Assembly (NCBI RefSeq): GCF_003346515.1 | Contig: NZ_QQNA01000316.1 | Coordinates: 1-32,983, forward strand | Source: Streptomyces corynorhini | Lineage (GTDB): Bacteria > Actinomycetota > Actinomycetes > Streptomycetales > Streptomycetaceae | Direction of reading: 5' to 3' | Length of the DNA stretch: 32,983 bases | Shown here: piece after piece, positions 31,018-32,983 of the stretch | How positions within the stretch are numbered: position 1 is the first letter of the stretch | Layout: the number at the start of each line of letters is the position of its first letter | Translations under genes and position numbers: made by a program | The notes under the pieces: generated by a model | Database searches by the model: none | Told to the model about the DNA's origin: nothing | What the model saw: only the letters and a program-made list of their open reading frames with translations

Positions 31018-31674
31018 TCACCCCGGCGCGGTTTCCGTGGCCCTGGGTAGGACGGGTGCGCCGGCCTTCCGCACGATCAGGGGTTCGCGCGAGTGGACCC
31101 GGAGGGCAGGGCCATCGTTCAGGTCGATCACGACATGGAGCACACCGTCCGCGTCCAGGTCGCCGCGTACGCCGAGCGCCGTGAGCCACCTGCCCCAAAC
31201 GCGTACGGAGTGTCCCGGCAGAACCATCGCGGCCGGAACCTCGGCCGGTGGCGTGGGTTCCGGTACGACGGCCTGGGCCTTCAGCTCCGCCCATACGGTC
31301 TTTCCGATGCCGCACGCGCGCTCCTTCACGCCCCAACGGTGGGACAGCGCCTCCACGAGCATCAGCCCGCGCCCGCCCGTCTCCTCCTCGCCGGGGTGCT
31401 GAATCTCCGGCCTGCCTGCGCCCGCATCGCTCACCTCCAAGCGGATGAGGGGCTCCTCCGGCACCCGCACGATGCGTACGCCGACCTGCCGGTCGCCCGG
31501 CACGCGCACCCGCAGTGCGTTGGTGACCAGTTCGGAGAGCACCAACTCGGCTTCGTCCCGTGTGGTCTGGCTCAGTGCCCAGTCCCCGAGCACCGCGTGC
31601 AGCGTCGCCCGCGCTCTGGGGACGCTGCGGTGGCGGCGGGTCAGCCTGAAGGCCACTTCGTTGGGTTCACCCAT
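31018..31674 (-). CDS. RsbW-like ATP-binding protein (anti-sigma kinase fold)
   Basis: A 218-residue protein whose first 135 residues form a HATPase_c_2 domain: LVLSELVTNALRV (N box), LEVSDAGAGRPE (G1, D-x-G-x-G) and GGRGLMLVEAL (G2). There is no histidine phosphotransfer domain, which places it with the RsbW/SpoIIAB-like proteins abundant in Streptomyces; many of these sit beside XRE-DUF5753/DUF397 genes, as here. The C-terminal 80 residues (GHSVRVWGRWLTALGVRGDLDADG) are an extra region of unknown role. ATG 31674 has AGGAG five bases upstream. It diverges from the regulator at 31960. Confidence 0.92.
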   Translation of the reverse strand: MGEPNEVAFRLTRRHRSVPRARATLHAVLGDWALSQTTRDEAELVLSELVTNALRVRVPGDRQVGVRIVRVPEEPLIRLEVSDAGAGRPEIQHPGEEETGGRGLMLVEALSHRWGVKERACGIGKTVWAELKAQAVVPEPTPPAEVPAAMVLPGHSVRVWGRWLTALGVRGDLDADGVLHVVIDLNDGPALRVHSREPLIVRKAGAPVLPRATETAPG

Positions 31675-31865
31675 GACAGCTCCTACCGATTCGCGAGCGG
31701 TCCGAACTCCCGGATGAGTACGGGCATCTGCTCGTCGATCAGTCACCCGGTGCCGTATCTGACCGCACCGGGTGCGGGCACACTCGGCGTTCAGTCGAGT
31801 GCGTTCTGTAGCGATGTAAATGTGGCACTTGTCATTGAGACCGGTCAAGCCACTGGACTGTCCAA

Positions 31866-31894
31866 TTGACAAGTCGATCGACAGTTCGCATAAA
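31866..31894 (+). promoter_or_regulatory. Promoter with internal palindrome for the right-hand XRE gene
   Basis: A perfect TTGACA (31866-31871) is followed after 17 bp by CATAAA (31889-31894); TAAAAT two bases on would give 19 bp. The spacer contains the perfect palindrome GTCGATCGAC (31873-31882). This is a good vegetative promoter with an operator between its boxes, suggesting repression, possibly by the regulator's own product. Confidence 0.6.
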
Positions 31895-31959
31895 ATCTCG
31901 GTAACGCGATGTGGTCGGCCGGGCTAATCTCGTGACCGACTCGTGAGCAGAGGAGCTTC

Positions 31960-32835
31960 ATGTCCGGAGCCAGCAGTACGCCGTTGATGTCTCGCGTCAC
32001 TCTCGGCCGGGCGCTGCGTCGCCTCCGCGACGAGGTCAATCATCTGACCCTCGCGGAGGTCGCTGCAGCGATCGGCTGTGACATCTCCCTGCTCAGCCGC
32101 ATAGAGCTGGGCAAGCGCAACTGTTCACACGAGCACTTCGCCAAGCTCATGGATCTGTACAAGGTTTCGGAACTTGAGCGCGTCGGTCTTGCCGAGCTGC
32201 ACACCGCCACCCGGGAGCGGCGTCAGACCTGGTGGTCCCGGTACGGCGAGGTCATCACGGCCGAGTACGAGCGTTTCCTCGGCTTCGAGGCTGCAGCATC
32301 GGTCGTGCACGAATATCAAGTGGGCATGATTCCGGGGCTGTTGCAGACCGAGCGTTACGCGCGTGCCGTGATCGGGGCTGGCTTCGCTTCGCTGGGGCCC
32401 GACCAGATCGACGCACTCGTTGAGGTCCGTGACTTGCGTCAGCGGCATCGACTGCTGGAGGCAGACCGGCCGCTGGTATGCCACTACGTAGTGACTCAGG
32501 CGGCCCTGGAGTTTCAGGTGGGTGGAGTGTCGGGGCATCGGGAGCAGCTTCGGCATCTCTTGGAGCAGTCGGAGCGCGAGACCGTCGAACTGAAGGTAAT
32601 TCCCTACGAGAAGGGGGAAGAAGGTGCACAGATCGCCGCGTTCCAGGTCTTCCAGTTCGCTGATGGTGACGTGCCCGACATCGCCTTCGGTGAATCTGTC
32701 GCTGGTAACTTGACGCTGGATGACCCGAGGGACCTCCGGCGCCTGCACCGCATCTTCAACAATCTCTCCGGGGCGGCGCTCGACCCTGACAAGAGCCGTG
32801 ACCTGATCACCGGTATCAAGAACAAGGAAGACTGA
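31960..32835 (+). CDS. XRE-family regulator with DUF5753 domain (right end)
   Basis: A 291-residue regulator with a Cro/C1-type HTH at about 12-65 (LGRALRRLRDEVNHLTLAEVAAAIGC, then ISLLSRIELGKR) and a DUF5753 domain (WWSRYGEVITAEYERFLGFEAAAS, PGLLQTERYARAVI, LRHLLEQSERETVELKVIPYEKG). The ATG has AGAGGAG four to five bases upstream. A DUF397 gene starts 3 bp after its stop. It is a paralogue of the gene at 545-1399 but clearly diverged. The promoter at 31866 contains a candidate operator. Confidence 0.94.
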   Translation: MSGASSTPLMSRVTLGRALRRLRDEVNHLTLAEVAAAIGCDISLLSRIELGKRNCSHEHFAKLMDLYKVSELERVGLAELHTATRERRQTWWSRYGEVITAEYERFLGFEAAASVVHEYQVGMIPGLLQTERYARAVIGAGFASLGPDQIDALVEVRDLRQRHRLLEADRPLVCHYVVTQAALEFQVGGVSGHREQLRHLLEQSERETVELKVIPYEKGEEGAQIAAFQVFQFADGDVPDIAFGESVAGNLTLDDPRDLRRLHRIFNNLSGAALDPDKSRDLITGIKNKED

Positions 32836-32838
32836 CTG

Positions 32839-32983
32839 ATGGAGAAGGCCGATCTCTACTCGATAGACCCTGCGACGCTCTCCTGGCAGAAGAGCAGCTT
32901 CACCGCAGGCGACACCCAGTGCTTCGAACTCGCCCCCCTCCCCGCCGGCGGCGTCGCCCTCCGCGACTCGAAGAACCCCGCCG
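32839..32983 (+). CDS. DUF397 domain protein (partial, runs off the window)
   Basis: ATG 32839 begins three bases after the regulator stop. The visible 48 residues include LSWQKSSFTAGDTQCFELAPL and VALRDSKNP, the first two thirds of a DUF397 domain. It is the partner of the upstream XRE-DUF5753 regulator and is quite different from the duplicated copies at the left end. Confidence 0.92.
   Translation, partial: MEKADLYSIDPATLSWQKSSFTAGDTQCFELAPLPAGGVALRDSKNPA

Overview
The window looks like a chromosomal segment of a Streptomyces or close relative. GC is very high with G/C at third codon positions, GTG and TTG starts are common, and the families are typical of that group: XRE-DUF5753 regulators paired with DUF397 proteins, RsbW-like ATP-binding proteins, a SEDS/class B PBP pair, Ku with a stand-alone LigD polymerase domain, and PglW/PglX. 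No integrase, transposase, rRNA or CRISPR array was seen.

Left part (1-7.6 kb): a leftward operon of an XRE-DUF5753 regulator followed by three DUF397 genes that are tandem 221-bp duplicates, the last one cut by the window edge. Next come a small unknown protein, an AraC-type regulator convergent with an AurF-like diiron N-oxygenase, a frameshifted alpha/beta hydrolase, an ADP-ribosylglycohydrolase, a LysR-type regulator and an N-terminally truncated GNAT protein.

Core part (7.6-16.8 kb): a leftward SEDS glycosyltransferase and class B PBP pair (4-bp overlap, cell wall synthesis), a secreted SH3 protein, and a lipoprotein/sensor kinase pair with no response regulator in sight. Then follow a NERD-fold protein that lacks the catalytic residues, and the divergent LigD-polymerase and Ku genes of bacterial non-homologous end joining. 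From memory this resembles the SCO5301-SCO5309 neighbourhood of S. coelicolor; that was not checked. The core ends in a tRNA-Arg(CCG) gene with a strong hairpin behind it.

Defence island (17-30.7 kb), immediately past the tRNA: a leftward two-gene unit made of an EVE-like/DUF3883 protein and a PD-(D/E)XK nuclease fused to a DUF2075 helicase. Divergent from it is the pglW-pglX half of a BREX type 2 (phage growth limitation) system: a NERD-pseudokinase-kinase protein and an adenine methyltransferase. The middle of pglX, where target recognition is expected, has much lower GC than both ends, suggesting that a specificity segment was exchanged. pglY and pglZ are not in the window. Behind pglX lie a strong hairpin, a DUF433 antitoxin whose partner PIN-like toxin is broken by two compensating frameshifts, and an intact VapBC-type pair.

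Right end (31-33 kb): an RsbW-like ATP-binding protein diverges from a second XRE-DUF5753 regulator with its DUF397 partner, which runs off the window.

Gene calls rest on reading translated sequences and motifs by eye. Family names are from memory; no database search was possible.
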